Shown here: piece by piece, positions 1 to 8,642 of the stretch | How the letters are laid out: every line of letters begins with the position of its first letter | Numbering within the stretch: the first letter of the stretch is position 1 | Assembly: GCA_026399735.1 (NCBI GenBank) | Contig: JAPLQK010000089.1 | Location: 1-32,275, forward strand | Reading direction: 5' to 3' | DNA from: Pseudomonadota bacterium | Lineage (GTDB): Bacteria; Pseudomonadota; Gammaproteobacteria; Burkholderiales; Gallionellaceae | DNA: 32,275 bases | The notes under the pieces: generated by a model | Databases searched by the model: none | The model's input: the letters and a program-made list of their open reading frames with translations, nothing else | What the model was told of the DNA's origin: nothing | Made by a program: the position numbers and the translations under genes

Positions 1-828
1 ATCGGCGATGTCGATGAAGCCGACCATCGGGCTCATCCACAGAATCAGTTCTTCAGAGCAGCGTGACAAATGCGTCATGATCAGCGCAGCGCAGGCAGTG
101 AATTCGATCGCGAAATCGCGGTCGGAAACGGCATCCAGCGAATTTTCGCACACGCCGTCGAAACCGAGCAGGTCGGCGACCATTTCGCGATTGATCGGGT
201 AGCTGGTGCCGGCCAGTGCTGCAGCACCCAAGGGCAAGCGGTTTACGCGGCGGCGCGCATCCTGTAAACGCTCCGCATCGCGTTTGAGCATCTCGTAATA
301 CGCCATCAAATGATGTGCGAAGCTGATCGGTTGTGCGACCTGCAAATGGGTGAAGCCCGGCATGATCGTGTCGGTGTGCGCATCCGCCAGATCGAGAAAC
401 GAATTTTGTAACTTATTGATTAATAATAATAAATCGTCAATCGCGCTGCGCAGGTATAATCGCACATCGGTCGCCACCTGATCGTTGCGGGATCTGCCGG
501 TATGCAAGCGTTTCCCGGCGTCTCCAACCAGTGTCGTCAGACGTTTTTCGATATTCAGATGCACGTCCTCCATATCCAGCGACCAGACAAAATCGCCGCT
601 GATGATTTCAGCTTCGATTGTGGACAGTCCGCGGCGGATATCGGCTAAATCCGACACGGCGATGATGTCGCAGGCTGACAGCATTTGCGCGTGCGCCAGG
701 GATCCTTTGATGTCGAACAGCGCCAGTTTTCGGTCGAAATCCACCGAAGCGGTATAACGTTTGACCAATTCTGCGACGGGTTCTGAAAATCGGCCCGACC
801 ATGTGTCATTATCTTGTATGCTTGCCAT
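1..828 (-). CDS. argH: argininosuccinate lyase, 5' part (runs off the window)
   Basis: Catalyses the last step of arginine synthesis, splitting argininosuccinate into arginine and fumarate in the cytoplasm. The reading frame stays open from an ATG at 828 to the window edge, giving the first 276 residues. It starts [17 protein letters not shown], the usual ArgH N-terminus, and carries the substrate-binding stretch [13 protein letters not shown] near residues 110-125 and [10 protein letters not shown] near 155-165. The C-terminal half, with the GSS(x)MPxKxN signature, lies outside the window. It is divergent from the sensor kinase gene, with 46 bases between the two start codons. The argH-algZ-algR neighbourhood is common in proteobacteria. 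Identity is very secure; only the 3' end is unseen. Confidence 0.96.
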   Translation of the reverse strand, partial: MASIQDNDTWSGRFSEPVAELVKRYTASVDFDRKLALFDIKGSLAHAQMLSACDIIAVSDLADIRRGLSTIEAEIISGDFVWSLDMEDVHLNIEKRLTTLVGDAGKRLHTGRSRNDQVATDVRLYLRSAIDDLLLLINKLQNSFLDLADAHTDTIMPGFTHLQVAQPISFAHHLMAYYEMLKRDAERLQDARRRVNRLPLGAAALAGTSYPINREMVADLLGFDGVCENSLDAVSDRDFAIEFTACAALIMTHLSRCSEELILWMSPMVGFIDIAD

Positions 829-874
829 TGTCAAAAATCCAGATGCGAGTTAAAGCAGAAAGAAGGTTTCCGCC

Positions 875-1921
875 ATGAATGAGGCGCGCAGTATAAAACA
901 AAATCCTCTGTCCGATGCGTTGCCCAACTTTCGCAACCTCGGTGTGACGTTGCGCATTTTGTTGCTTGGCAACGGTATGGCGCTGATTGCTGCCTTGTTG
1001 CAGGCTAACGGATGGGCGGATGTGGCGTTGCAGAGCATGCAGATTGCAACTTTGCTCACGCCTGTGATGTTGAGTAGTTTGCTGCTGCTGTGGCTGGCTC
1101 AACCCTGGTTAAAATACCTTCCCTGCTGGCTTGGCGTGCTGGTGGTTAATGTTGTGGTTGGTTCCATAACCTTGCTGACCTGTTATTTTGGCGGCGAATT
1201 ATACCGCCCGGTGCCTGATACAAGCGGCTATTTTGACATGATGCGCTGGCTGTTGCTCAGCACGGCAATGTGCAATCTGTTGCTGATGTATTTCAGATTG
1301 CGTGCTCAGGTGTTGTTACACGCATTGCACGATGCACGTCTGCAAGTGTTGCGTGCACGCATCAGGCCGCATTTTCTTTACAATACGATTAACGCCGTGC
1401 TGGGTGTTGTGCGCAGCCAACCCCGTAAAGCTGAAACGGCGCTGGAAGATATGGCCGATTTGTTTCGTATGGCGATGTCGGATGAGCAGGACCTGGTGCC
1501 ACTACATCGGGAAGTCAGGTTATGCGAGCAGTATCTTGCGCTTGAGCAATTGCGTATGGGCAGCCGGTTGAGCGTGGATTGGCAAATTCAGGACATGCCC
1601 GATGATGCGCAGCTTCCTGCCTTGCTGTTACAGCCGTTGCTGGAGAATGCCGTGTATCACGGTATAGAATCACTGATTGAAGGCGGTTGCATACAGGTAT
1701 TGTTGCGCCGCGCCGGCGGGATGTTGCAGATTGTGGTGGAAAATCCATGCATGCCTGGCGGCGATGCGTTGTCACATGCGGGAAATAAGATCGCCTTGCA
1801 AAATATACGCGAACGCCTTTCACTGATGTTTGATGCGGAGGCGAGTTACCGGGTCGACAGCGGGAAAAATTATTATCGGGTGGAAATTACTCTGCCATAT
1901 ATCGGGGAGCTGGCAAAATGA
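875..1921 (+). CDS. LytS/AlgZ-type membrane sensor histidine kinase
   Basis: 348-residue sensor kinase. Four hydrophobic stretches lie in the first 140 residues (about 23-43, 53-75, 82-104, 122-140), with no periplasmic sensor domain of any size. A His_kinase-type phosphoacceptor region follows, with the box RPHFLYNTINAV and His166 as the likely phosphorylated residue. The ATP-binding domain has the N box LLQPLLENAVYHG (Asn258) and a short glycine-poor tail, as in the LytS/AlgZ (FimS) family. The start follows AGAAGG at 861-866. Its last codon overlaps the next gene as ATGA, so kinase and regulator are translationally coupled. In Pseudomonas the equivalent pair controls alginate and type IV pili; the target here is unknown. 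Confidence 0.9.
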   Translation: MNEARSIKQNPLSDALPNFRNLGVTLRILLLGNGMALIAALLQANGWADVALQSMQIATLLTPVMLSSLLLLWLAQPWLKYLPCWLGVLVVNVVVGSITLLTCYFGGELYRPVPDTSGYFDMMRWLLLSTAMCNLLLMYFRLRAQVLLHALHDARLQVLRARIRPHFLYNTINAVLGVVRSQPRKAETALEDMADLFRMAMSDEQDLVPLHREVRLCEQYLALEQLRMGSRLSVDWQIQDMPDDAQLPALLLQPLLENAVYHGIESLIEGGCIQVLLRRAGGMLQIVVENPCMPGGDALSHAGNKIALQNIRERLSLMFDAEASYRVDSGKNYYRVEITLPYIGELAK

Positions 1922-2679
1922 GTACGGTAGAACTGGCCTTGCGCGTATTCATTGTGGATGACGAGCCGCCCGCACGCAACCGCTTGCGCGAGTTGTTGAT
2001 CGATTGCAATGCGCAGTTGCACCTGGAGGTCACAGGCGAGGCGGCTAACGGTCAGGAGGCATTGGACAAATTGATGGACACGCCTGCCGATGTGGTGCTG
2101 TTGGATATTCGTATGCCGCAAATGGACGGCATCGAACTGGCCGGGCATTTGCAAAAGTTGCCTTACCCGCCGGTGATTATTTTTACGACGGCTTATGACA
2201 GCTACGCGATCAAGGCTTTCGAGTTGCACGCCATCGATTATCTGCTCAAGCCGATACGGCTGGGGCGTCTGTTTGATGCGCTCAGCCGCGCGCGCACCGC
2301 TGTGCCGTTACAGATTGAGGTGCTGCGCGAATTATTGCCTGAACCGCGCCGGCATCTCGCCATTCATGAGCGTGGAAAAATACATCTGATTCCTGTTGAA
2401 CAGGTGCTGTTTCTGCGTGCCGAGTTGAAATACATTACGGTGCGCACGCTTGATCGTGAATACCTGATTGAGGAATCGCTGACGGCACTGGAAAAGGAGT
2501 TTGCTGCGCGCTTCGTGCGCATTCATCGCAACTGTCTGGTGGCAAAGGAAGCCATCGAAGGTTTTGAACGAGGCGGTGATGAAGGTGATAGCAGCGGCTG
2601 GCTGGTTAAACTGAAAAGTTTGCCGGAGGCGCTGGCGATCAGCCGCAGGCAGCAGTACATCGTGAAAGAGTTTGGTTGA
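1918..2679 (+). CDS. LytTR-family response regulator (AlgR-like)
   Basis: 253-residue DNA-binding response regulator and partner of the upstream kinase. The receiver domain (residues 8-125) has the acidic pair DDE at 14-16, phospho-acceptor Asp63 in LLDIRMPQMDG, a conserved Thr at 90-91 and Lys111 in the KP motif. A LytTR DNA-binding domain fills residues 146-253, with the typical core FVRIHRNCLVA. Its start overlaps the kinase stop by four bases. It ends 22 bases before the convergent protease gene, with no clear hairpin between them. LytTR proteins usually bind pairs of imperfect direct repeats; I could not assign a target site here. Confidence 0.92.
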   Translation: MSTVELALRVFIVDDEPPARNRLRELLIDCNAQLHLEVTGEAANGQEALDKLMDTPADVVLLDIRMPQMDGIELAGHLQKLPYPPVIIFTTAYDSYAIKAFELHAIDYLLKPIRLGRLFDALSRARTAVPLQIEVLRELLPEPRRHLAIHERGKIHLIPVEQVLFLRAELKYITVRTLDREYLIEESLTALEKEFAARFVRIHRNCLVAKEAIEGFERGGDEGDSSGWLVKLKSLPEALAISRRQQYIVKEFG

Positions 2680-2701
2680 TTCGGCACGCATGCATTGCGG
2701 T

Positions 2702-4123
2702 CTATTTTTTTGCACTCGCCTGCATCATGTCACGCAGTTCACGCAAATCTGACTCGATGATGGAAAGCTGATAAAAACTCCCGCCCGCCCGTTTCGCCAG
2801 TTCCAGTTGCTGCATTGCGCCATGCAGATTGCCCTGCCAGGCATAGCTGTAGGCCTGTGCCTGATGCTGTTCGAGTGGTTTGTTTAGCTGGCTGTAGCAG
2901 TGTGCCTGCAGGTCGTAGAGTGTGACGTCGGTGGGATGCAGTGTGATTTGCTCAATGAGCAGTTTAACTGCGGTTTGCGCCTGATTGCTCTTTAACAGCA
3001 GATCGGCGTAATCGTAAATCAGTGCGAGATGCCGGGGGAATTTTTGCACGGCGGTATGGTAAAAATCCAGCGTGTCCGGATCACCGGCGGCGTGTTTCAC
3101 CTTGCCGGTTAAGGTTTCAAGCATGGCGTCGTTTTGCGTCGTGGTTTGTTTTAACAGTACGGACAGTTCCTCTTTGGCGCGTTCGGTTTCCTTGTTGCGC
3201 AACAGTGCGGTTACCAGACCATATTGCTGTGCAATCTGATTGCCGTGTTTATGCATGGTCAGCGCATCGCTGAAATAACTGATGGCGTCCTGAGCGGTTT
3301 TTTGCGATCCGATGAGCTTGGTGCGTACCAGCTGGAAATCAAGACTGTCTGGCAGCAGGCGGTACGGTTGTTTGCTCACCCGATTTTCAATATCGGCGAT
3401 ACGGTCGCTGGTGACCGGATGGGTGCGCAGATAGTTGGGTGCATTGCCATCGATCAGACGGGTCGCATGTTGCAGACGTTCGAGGAATTCCGGCATGGCG
3501 TGCGTGTTGAAACCGGCCTTCAGTAAGGTTTCAAAACCGATGCGATCCGCTTCCTGTTCATGTTCACGGGTGAAATCGAGTTGTTTTTGCATGGCGTGTG
3601 CCTGCACACCGGCAATAGCGGCTTGCGAGGCCTGGGCGTTGCTGCGCGCTGCCAGAATTGCAACCGCAATTGCGGCCATTGAGGCCATCGTATCACCTTG
3701 TTGAGCTGCCACCATCCGTGCCAGATGATGCTGAGTGACGTGGGCGATTTCATGGGCCAGCACGGAGGCCAGTTCTGATTCGCTCTCTGTAATCAATAGC
3801 AGGCCTGCATTGACACCGACAAAGCCACCAGGCAGGGCAAAGGCGTTGACGCTATAGTCATTCACGGCAAAAAATTCGAATTCGAGTGAAGGTTCGTTGC
3901 AGAATTCAACTAGTTTGTTGCCGGTTTGATTGAGATATTCGTTGATTTCCGCATCATTCAGATACTGTTTGCTGGCGCGTATCTGCATCATGCTCTGCTG
4001 GCCGATTTGACGTTCCTGTATCGGGTTGATCGCAGCCTGCGACACATCGCCCAGATCAGGTAATCCGTCGCCCGATGCGCAGTGGGAAAAGCATAATAAA
4101 AGCGTCAGCATCAATTTTTTCAT
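2702..4123 (-). CDS. periplasmic M48 metalloprotease with TPR tail (BepA/YfgC-like)
   Basis: 473-residue secreted zinc protease. The first 18 residues form a signal peptide (MKKLMLTLLLCFSHCASG). The M48 domain has the zinc motif HEIAH (His124, Glu125, His128) and the third ligand Glu191 in EHEQEADRIG. The C-terminal 200 residues are helical and TPR-like. This layout matches BepA/YfgC, which assists or degrades the LPS-assembly protein LptD and Bam clients in the outer membrane. The lptFG genes 6 kb away belong to the same LPS-export pathway but are not in the same operon. It is divergent from the rhodanese gene. No strong SD precedes the ATG at 4123, but no better start exists. Confidence 0.92.
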   Translation of the reverse strand: MKKLMLTLLLCFSHCASGDGLPDLGDVSQAAINPIQERQIGQQSMMQIRASKQYLNDAEINEYLNQTGNKLVEFCNEPSLEFEFFAVNDYSVNAFALPGGFVGVNAGLLLITESESELASVLAHEIAHVTQHHLARMVAAQQGDTMASMAAIAVAILAARSNAQASQAAIAGVQAHAMQKQLDFTREHEQEADRIGFETLLKAGFNTHAMPEFLERLQHATRLIDGNAPNYLRTHPVTSDRIADIENRVSKQPYRLLPDSLDFQLVRTKLIGSQKTAQDAISYFSDALTMHKHGNQIAQQYGLVTALLRNKETERAKEELSVLLKQTTTQNDAMLETLTGKVKHAAGDPDTLDFYHTAVQKFPRHLALIYDYADLLLKSNQAQTAVKLLIEQITLHPTDVTLYDLQAHCYSQLNKPLEQHQAQAYSYAWQGNLHGAMQQLELAKRAGGSFYQLSIIESDLRELRDMMQASAKK

Positions 4124-4163
4124 AGCCGATATGTTATCAGATTCTGCATCCTGCTTCCTGCGC

Positions 4164-4192
4164 TGGACTTTACTGCAAAAAATGCGCAGAAT
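4164..4192 (+). promoter_or_regulatory. candidate promoter of the rhodanese-tusA pair
   Basis: TGGACT (4164-4169) and CAGAAT (4187-4192) are separated by 17 bases, each matching the sigma-70 consensus at four of six positions. They lie 36 bases before the GTG start at 4228. Predicted by eye only. Confidence 0.3.
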
Positions 4193-4227
4193 TCGCCCCC
4201 AGTCAAATGTACCCCAGGAATAAACAC

Positions 4228-4542
4228 GTGAGCAGTTTTAAAAATATTACCGTTACCGAATTAGTGACAATGTTGCAACAGCATGATTTAAAGTTAATCG
4301 ACGTGCGCACGGATGCGGAAATTTCCCGTGGCAAGATCCCGCAGGGTGAAGTGTTGCCGCTGCATTTGTTGCCGTTGCGTATGCATGACTTACAAAAAAG
4401 CGCGAAGACGGTCTTTTATTGCCAGATGGGCGGACGTTCGTCGCAGGCTGCCGCCTTTGCAGCCGGGAATGGATTTACCGATGTATACAATCTGCAAGGC
4501 GGGATTACCGCCTGGGCGCACGCGGGAATGCCGATCGCATGA
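4228..4542 (+). CDS. single-domain rhodanese sulfurtransferase
   Basis: 104-residue rhodanese domain protein, probably a cytoplasmic persulfide carrier. The active-site loop is CQMGGRSS with the catalytic cysteine at residue 65. It is preceded by the LIDVRTDAEISRGKIPQGEVLPL substructure typical of CdsH/GlpE-like single-domain rhodaneses. I chose the GTG at 4228 because AGGAA sits seven bases upstream (4216-4220). An in-frame ATG at 4207 lacks an SD and would add seven residues that do not look like part of the domain. The stop overlaps the tusA start (ATGA), so the two are co-translated and probably pass sulfur between them. Confidence 0.9.
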   Translation: MSSFKNITVTELVTMLQQHDLKLIDVRTDAEISRGKIPQGEVLPLHLLPLRMHDLQKSAKTVFYCQMGGRSSQAAAFAAGNGFTDVYNLQGGITAWAHAGMPIA

Positions 4543-4841
4543 CGGACAAGCCTGTGATGGAACCACTGGCCATTCGATCAGGCGAGCAAACTGCCACGTC
4601 GCAGGCAGAGCGCATCCCGTTTGATGCAGAACTGGATGTGCGTCAGTTGGCTTGTCCAATGCCGGTTCTGCGATGCAAGAAATCGTTGTCGACTATGAGC
4701 AGCGGCCAGGTGTTGCGTATTCTGGCGACCGACAAGGAAGCGCCGAAAGACTTCGAGGTATTCTGCCGCCAGACTGGCAACGAATTGCTTTCATCCGCTG
4801 AGCAGAACGGCGAGTTCGTTTTTTACTTGCGTCGTCGTTAA
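4539..4841 (+). CDS. tusA: TusA-family sulfur carrier protein
   Basis: 100-residue sulfur carrier of the TusA/SirA/YedF family. The family motif CPMPVLRCKKSL gives Cys39-Pro-x-Pro, where a persulfide would be carried. The C-terminal strand-helix-strand region (QVLRILATDKEAPKDFEVFCRQTGNELL) is typical. The ATG at 4539 overlaps the rhodanese stop. Family members are usually 75-80 residues, so this start gives an N-terminal extension of about 30 residues; an in-frame ATG at 4557 would remove six of these. TusA proteins serve tRNA 2-thiouridine synthesis or, beside rhodaneses, sulfur oxidation. The sequence cannot decide between these roles. Confidence 0.9.
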   Translation: MTDKPVMEPLAIRSGEQTATSQAERIPFDAELDVRQLACPMPVLRCKKSLSTMSSGQVLRILATDKEAPKDFEVFCRQTGNELLSSAEQNGEFVFYLRRR

Positions 4842-4860
4842 AAATTACTGCCGCAGCCTG

Positions 4861-4883
4861 CCCCCGAATGTCGTCATCGGGGG
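4861..4883. terminator. GC-rich hairpin between tusA and valS
   Basis: CCCCCG (4861-4866) pairs with CGGGGG (4878-4883). ATG/CAT extends the stem inside, leaving a TCGT loop and one bulged A. It lies between the convergent ends of tusA and valS. There is no T run directly after it on either strand, so intrinsic termination is not certain. Confidence 0.4.
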
Positions 4884-4890
4884 CCGCCGC

Positions 4891-4906
4891 TAACCGAAAA
4901 CGGTTA
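4891..4906. repeat. perfect palindrome TAACCG-AAAA-CGGTTA
   Basis: A six-base perfect inverted repeat around AAAA, continuing into AACTGTAAACTGTTA, which reaches the valS stop. Related words (CGAACTGTAAACGGCTAACG) occur at the other side of valS, just beyond the end of the upstream gene. Confidence 0.55.
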
Positions 4907-4917
4907 ACTGTAAACTG

Positions 4918-7725
4918 TTATCCCAGTTTTGCTCGTTGCGCTTGCAGTTGCACAAGCACTGCGCCAAAATCGGCCATGCGTTTTTTCTCCTGCTCCACCA
5001 CCGCTGCCGGCGCACGGGCGACGAAGCTCTCATTGCCCAGCTTGGCTTCGGTCTTGGCAACTTCATTGGTGAGCCGTGCAATTTCCTTGTCCAGTCTTTC
5101 GCGCTCTGCCGGTACATCGATTTCGACTTTTAGCATCAGTTTGAAATTGCCGACGATGGCTACTGCCGCGTCGCCCTCGGGCAGATCTGCTGCGATCTGC
5201 ACTTCGCTGAGTTTGGCCAGTGCGCTGATGTAAGGCGCGAGCGCTTCGAGCGTTTTGGCATCGCCTGATACAATCAGCGGCACGCGTGCTGCGGGCGACA
5301 AGTTCATTTCGCTGCGCAGGCTGCGGCAGGCATTGACGATCTCCTGTAGCAACGCAATTTGTTCTAGTGATGCCGGATTGATCAACGTGGCATCGGCCAG
5401 CGGATAGGCTTGCAGCATGATGCTGTCGCCGGTTTTGCCGGCCAGCGGGGCGACCGCTTGCCACAGCTCTTCGGTTATAAACGGGATGATCGGATGTGCC
5501 AGACGCAGCATGGTTTCCAGCACGCGCACCAGCGTGCGGCGAGTGGCGCGCTGTACGGCGGGATTGCCAGAGGCTATCTGCACCTTGGTCAGTTCCACAT
5601 ACCAGTCGCAGTAGGTGTTCCAGACCAGTTCATAGACGCAGCGTGCCGCCATGTCGAAACGGTAGTCGGCGAAATGCTGTGCCATCTCGGTCTCGGCTTG
5701 TTGCAGCAGGCTGATCATCCATAAATCGGCGGCGGAATATTCCAGCGGCTGCGACTCGTCGAGACCGACGTCTTGTCCATCGCAGTTCATCAGCACGAAG
5801 CGGGTCGCGTTCCACACCTTATTGCAGAAATTGCGATAGCCTTCGCAGCGCTGCATGTCGAACTTGATGTCGCGGCCAGGGGATGCGAGCGACGAGAAGG
5901 TGAAGCGCAACGCATCGGTGCCAAAGGCCGGGATGCCAGCCGGGAATTCCTTTTTGGTACGCTTCTCGATCTGTTCCGCCTGTTTTGGATTCATCAGGCC
6001 GGTGGTGCGCTTCTTGATCAGCCCATCCAGCGTAATTCCATCAATCAAATCAATAGGATCGAGTACATTCCCCTTGGACTTGGACATTTTTTGTCCTTCC
6101 GCATCGCGGATCAGTCCGTGCACATAGACGTCCTTGAACGGGATCTTGCCGGTGATATGTTTGGTCATCATCACCATGCGCGCCACCCAGAAGAAGATGA
6201 TATCAAAACCGGTGACCAGCACGGAGGAGGGTAAATACTGTTTAACGAAGTCGTTCTGCTCCTCGAAGGATTTGCCCTCGACCCAGTCCAGCGTGGAGAA
6301 CGGCCAAAGCGCGGAGGAGAACCAGGTGTCCAGTACGTCGTTGTCGCGGTCCAGTTGCCCGGCATAGCCAGCCTGATCAGCTTGCTGGCGTGCTTCGGCT
6401 TCGCTTTGCGCGACGAAAATTTCGCCATTCACACCATACCATGCCGGAATCTGATGTCCCCACCACAACTGGCGCGAAATGCACCAGTCCTGAATGTTGT
6501 TCAGCCACTGGTTATAGGTGTTGACCCAGTTCTCGGGATGGAACTTGATCTCGCCGGAGGACACGCATTCCAGCGCCTGTTCGGTGATGCTACGCCCTTC
6601 GGGACCGGCTTTGCTCATTGCGACGAACCACTGGTCGGTGAGCATCGGTTCGATCACCACGCCGGTGCGATCGCCTCTGGGCACCTTGAGTTTGTGCTTT
6701 TCGGCCTTTTCAAACAGGCCGGCCATTTCCAGGTGTGTGCAAATGAGCTTGCGCGCGTCGAAGCGATCCATGCCGCGATATTTCTCGGGTGCCTGATCGT
6801 TGATTTTTGCGTCCAGCGTCAGAATGCAAATCATCGGCAGTTGATGGCGCTGTCCTACCGCATAATCGTTGAAGTCGTGTGCAGGGGTGACTTTAACCAC
6901 GCCGGTACCGAATGCCTGGTCCACATAGTCGTCGGCGATAATGGGGATGGTGCGTGCGCACAGTGGCAATGCGACTTCACGCCCGATCAGATGCGCGTAG
7001 CGTTCATCTTCCGGGTGCACCATCACCGCGACGTCGCCCAGCAACGTTTCGGGGCGGGTGGTGGCGACGGTCAGGTGGGTCAGGCCATGTAAGGTGTCAA
7101 TTTGGGCCAGCGGATAACGGATGTGGTACATGAAGCCGTCTTCTTCTTCCTGCACCACTTCCAGGTCGGATACGGCGGTGTGCAGTTTCGGGTCCCAGTT
7201 CACCAGACGTTTGCCGCGATAGATCAGGCCTTCGTTATACAGGCGCACAAAGGTTTCTGTAACCGACTGAGACAGACCTTCATCCATCGTGAAGCGTTCG
7301 CGCGACCAGTCAGGCGAGGTGCCCAGGCGGCGCATCTGGCGGGTGATGGTGTCGCCGGAGAATTTCTTCCATTCCCATACTTTTTCGATGAATTTTTCAC
7401 GACCCAGGTCGTGGCGCGAAATGCCTTGCGCATCCAGCTGGCGCTCCACGACGATTTGCGTGGCGATGCCTGCGTGATCGGTGCCCGGTTGCCACAAGGT
7501 GTTGTCGCCGCGCATCCGGTGATAGCGGGTCAGCGTGTCCATCAGGGTCTGGTTGAATCCATGCCCCATGTGCAGTGTGCCGGTTACGTTCGGTGGTGGC
7601 AGTTGGATGCAGAAAGATTCTGTTTTTTCAGAATCAGTGCCGGCCTTGAAATAGCCTGCTGCTTCCCATTTGGGATACCAGCGCGCTTCGATGTCTTTGG
7701 GTTCAAAACTTTTGGTGAGTTCCAT
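4918..7725 (-). CDS. valS: valyl-tRNA synthetase
   Basis: 935-residue class I aminoacyl-tRNA synthetase that charges tRNA-Val. The HIGH-type motif is HMGH at 52-55 after PPPNVTGT. The editing (CP1) domain carries [14 protein letters not shown] near 221. KMSKS is at 546-550. The C-terminal 65 residues form the charged coiled-coil arm typical of ValRS. The frame is open 40 codons further upstream, but I chose the ATG at 7725: AAGG lies seven bases before it, and [21 protein letters not shown] is the family N-terminus. Length is normal. It is the last gene of the pepA-holC-hypothetical-valS run, with 138 bases and its own likely promoter before it. Confidence 0.98.
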   Translation of the reverse strand: MELTKSFEPKDIEARWYPKWEAAGYFKAGTDSEKTESFCIQLPPPNVTGTLHMGHGFNQTLMDTLTRYHRMRGDNTLWQPGTDHAGIATQIVVERQLDAQGISRHDLGREKFIEKVWEWKKFSGDTITRQMRRLGTSPDWSRERFTMDEGLSQSVTETFVRLYNEGLIYRGKRLVNWDPKLHTAVSDLEVVQEEEDGFMYHIRYPLAQIDTLHGLTHLTVATTRPETLLGDVAVMVHPEDERYAHLIGREVALPLCARTIPIIADDYVDQAFGTGVVKVTPAHDFNDYAVGQRHQLPMICILTLDAKINDQAPEKYRGMDRFDARKLICTHLEMAGLFEKAEKHKLKVPRGDRTGVVIEPMLTDQWFVAMSKAGPEGRSITEQALECVSSGEIKFHPENWVNTYNQWLNNIQDWCISRQLWWGHQIPAWYGVNGEIFVAQSEAEARQQADQAGYAGQLDRDNDVLDTWFSSALWPFSTLDWVEGKSFEEQNDFVKQYLPSSVLVTGFDIIFFWVARMVMMTKHITGKIPFKDVYVHGLIRDAEGQKMSKSKGNVLDPIDLIDGITLDGLIKKRTTGLMNPKQAEQIEKRTKKEFPAGIPAFGTDALRFTFSSLASPGRDIKFDMQRCEGYRNFCNKVWNATRFVLMNCDGQDVGLDESQPLEYSAADLWMISLLQQAETEMAQHFADYRFDMAARCVYELVWNTYCDWYVELTKVQIASGNPAVQRATRRTLVRVLETMLRLAHPIIPFITEELWQAVAPLAGKTGDSIMLQAYPLADATLINPASLEQIALLQEIVNACRSLRSEMNLSPAARVPLIVSGDAKTLEALAPYISALAKLSEVQIAADLPEGDAAVAIVGNFKLMLKVEIDVPAERERLDKEIARLTNEVAKTEAKLGNESFVARAPAAVVEQEKKRMADFGAVLVQLQAQRAKLG

Positions 7726-7776
7726 GGCAATACCTTGATGGCGAACAGAGGGGTTCGAGCTTTTATGAAGGGGGCG

Positions 7777-7782
7777 ATTATA
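7777..7782 (-). promoter_or_regulatory. candidate -10 box of valS
   Basis: A perfect TATAAT on the minus strand (within CTGTATAATCGC) lies 51 bases before the valS ATG. No convincing -35 is seen 16-18 bases upstream. Confidence 0.45.
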
Positions 7783-7796
7783 CAGCCAAGAGACTG

Positions 7797-7863
7797 TGAT
7801 CAGTTTCCGGTTTCCTGTTTTGAGTGTCCGGTTTTGCGGTCTCAAACAGCGAACTGTAAACGG
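7797..7863. repeat. degenerate AAACxGGAAACTG-type short repeats
   Basis: The spacer between valS and the upstream gene is built of short related words. On the minus strand these include CCGTTTACAG, CAAAACCGG, CAAAACAGG and AAACCGGAAACTG. It resembles the tract at the other end of valS (4891-4920). No coding sense is visible. Confidence 0.45.
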
Positions 7864-8214
7864 CTAACGATTTATAGCTGGGTTATTCAGTGCGTCGCGC
7901 AGTAGTTGGGGAAGCTCTGCCTTGAATTCGCTGACGGCCAGATCAACGGCCAAACGTTGCAGCTCTTCCAGTTGTTTATTGAGTTTGCGGGTAAATACGG
8001 TCTCAAGGTGGATTTCGAGCTGCTGCAACAGTTGTTGCATTTCCTCCGCGTTCAGCGCGCGCGCGGGTTTATTTTCAACAGGAGCAGGGTGATCTTTCTC
8101 GTCGGGATTAGAGACTATTTCAAACAGGATCGGCAGTTCATCTGGCGAAGCGTCATCGACAACTTCGGTGAGTACCGGTAAATTATTTTTATAATCAATA
8201 TGTTGGGCTGGCAT
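7864..8214 (-). CDS. conserved small hypothetical protein between holC and valS
   Basis: 116-residue acidic soluble protein with no signal peptide or membrane segment. Residues 1-50 are proline- and acid-rich and probably disordered. Residues 52-110 form a leucine-rich amphipathic helix region (MQQLLQQLEIHLETVFTRKLNKQLEELQRLAVDLAVSEF) likely to be a coiled coil. I do not recognise a functional family. The ATG at 8214 is two bases past the holC stop (TGA 8219-8217), so it is co-transcribed with pepA-holC. An alternative TTG at 8220 adds two residues. Its place beside the polymerase III chi gene suggests, but does not show, a related role. Confidence 0.75.
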   Translation of the reverse strand: MPAQHIDYKNNLPVLTEVVDDASPDELPILFEIVSNPDEKDHPAPVENKPARALNAEEMQQLLQQLEIHLETVFTRKLNKQLEELQRLAVDLAVSEFKAELPQLLRDALNNPAINR

Positions 8215-8216
8215 GA

Positions 8217-8642
8217 TCAAGCGGTCTTGGTCAGATCGAAGTGGCGCAATTCGTAGCCGCGATCACGATAAAACTTGTAGCGTTCCCGGCCCAGTCGGCT
8301 GTCTGCCTCATCGTTGCCGATAATTTCAATCAACCGGTCAAAACGGCTGAAAAAAGGCACGCACTCGCTATGCAGGCTGATCAGCATATCGTGGTGCGGA
8401 AATTTATCATTGTTAAAACTCAATATAACGGGTGTTTTTTCAGCATCCGCAGCATCATTGCGACAGTGCGGTATAAAGGCTGTGTCAGGGTAATGCCACA
8501 GCAGTTTATCCAGCGCCTCAAGGCTTGCGGCATCAGGCAGACTGATGCTGGTGTGTAAACCGTGCTGCATAGCCTTATGACTCAACTGGCAGGCGGTGCG
8601 CAGTTTGTCAGTTGAGCCGGTGTAGAAATCGACTTTAGTCAT
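8217..8642 (-). CDS. holC: DNA polymerase III subunit chi
   Basis: 141-residue accessory subunit of the polymerase III clamp loader, which binds psi and single-strand binding protein at the fork. It begins [14 protein letters not shown], the typical chi N-terminus. The body shows the family pattern of a KAMQHGL helix, LWHYPDTAFIPH, PVILSFNN and the RYKFYRDRGYELRHFDL tail. The start codon shares one base with the pepA stop (TAATG), so the two are translationally coupled. The pepA-holC-valS order is widespread in proteobacteria. A longer frame exists inside pepA but has no family support. Confidence 0.92.
   Translation of the reverse strand: MTKVDFYTGSTDKLRTACQLSHKAMQHGLHTSISLPDAASLEALDKLLWHYPDTAFIPHCRNDAADAEKTPVILSFNNDKFPHHDMLISLHSECVPFFSRFDRLIEIIGNDEADSRLGRERYKFYRDRGYELRHFDLTKTA

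Noticed and set aside
6355-7905. Long plus-strand open frames (245 and 267 codons) across the valS region
   Set aside because: They lie antisense to valS, show no recognisable domain, and arise from the GC-biased codon pattern of the real gene.
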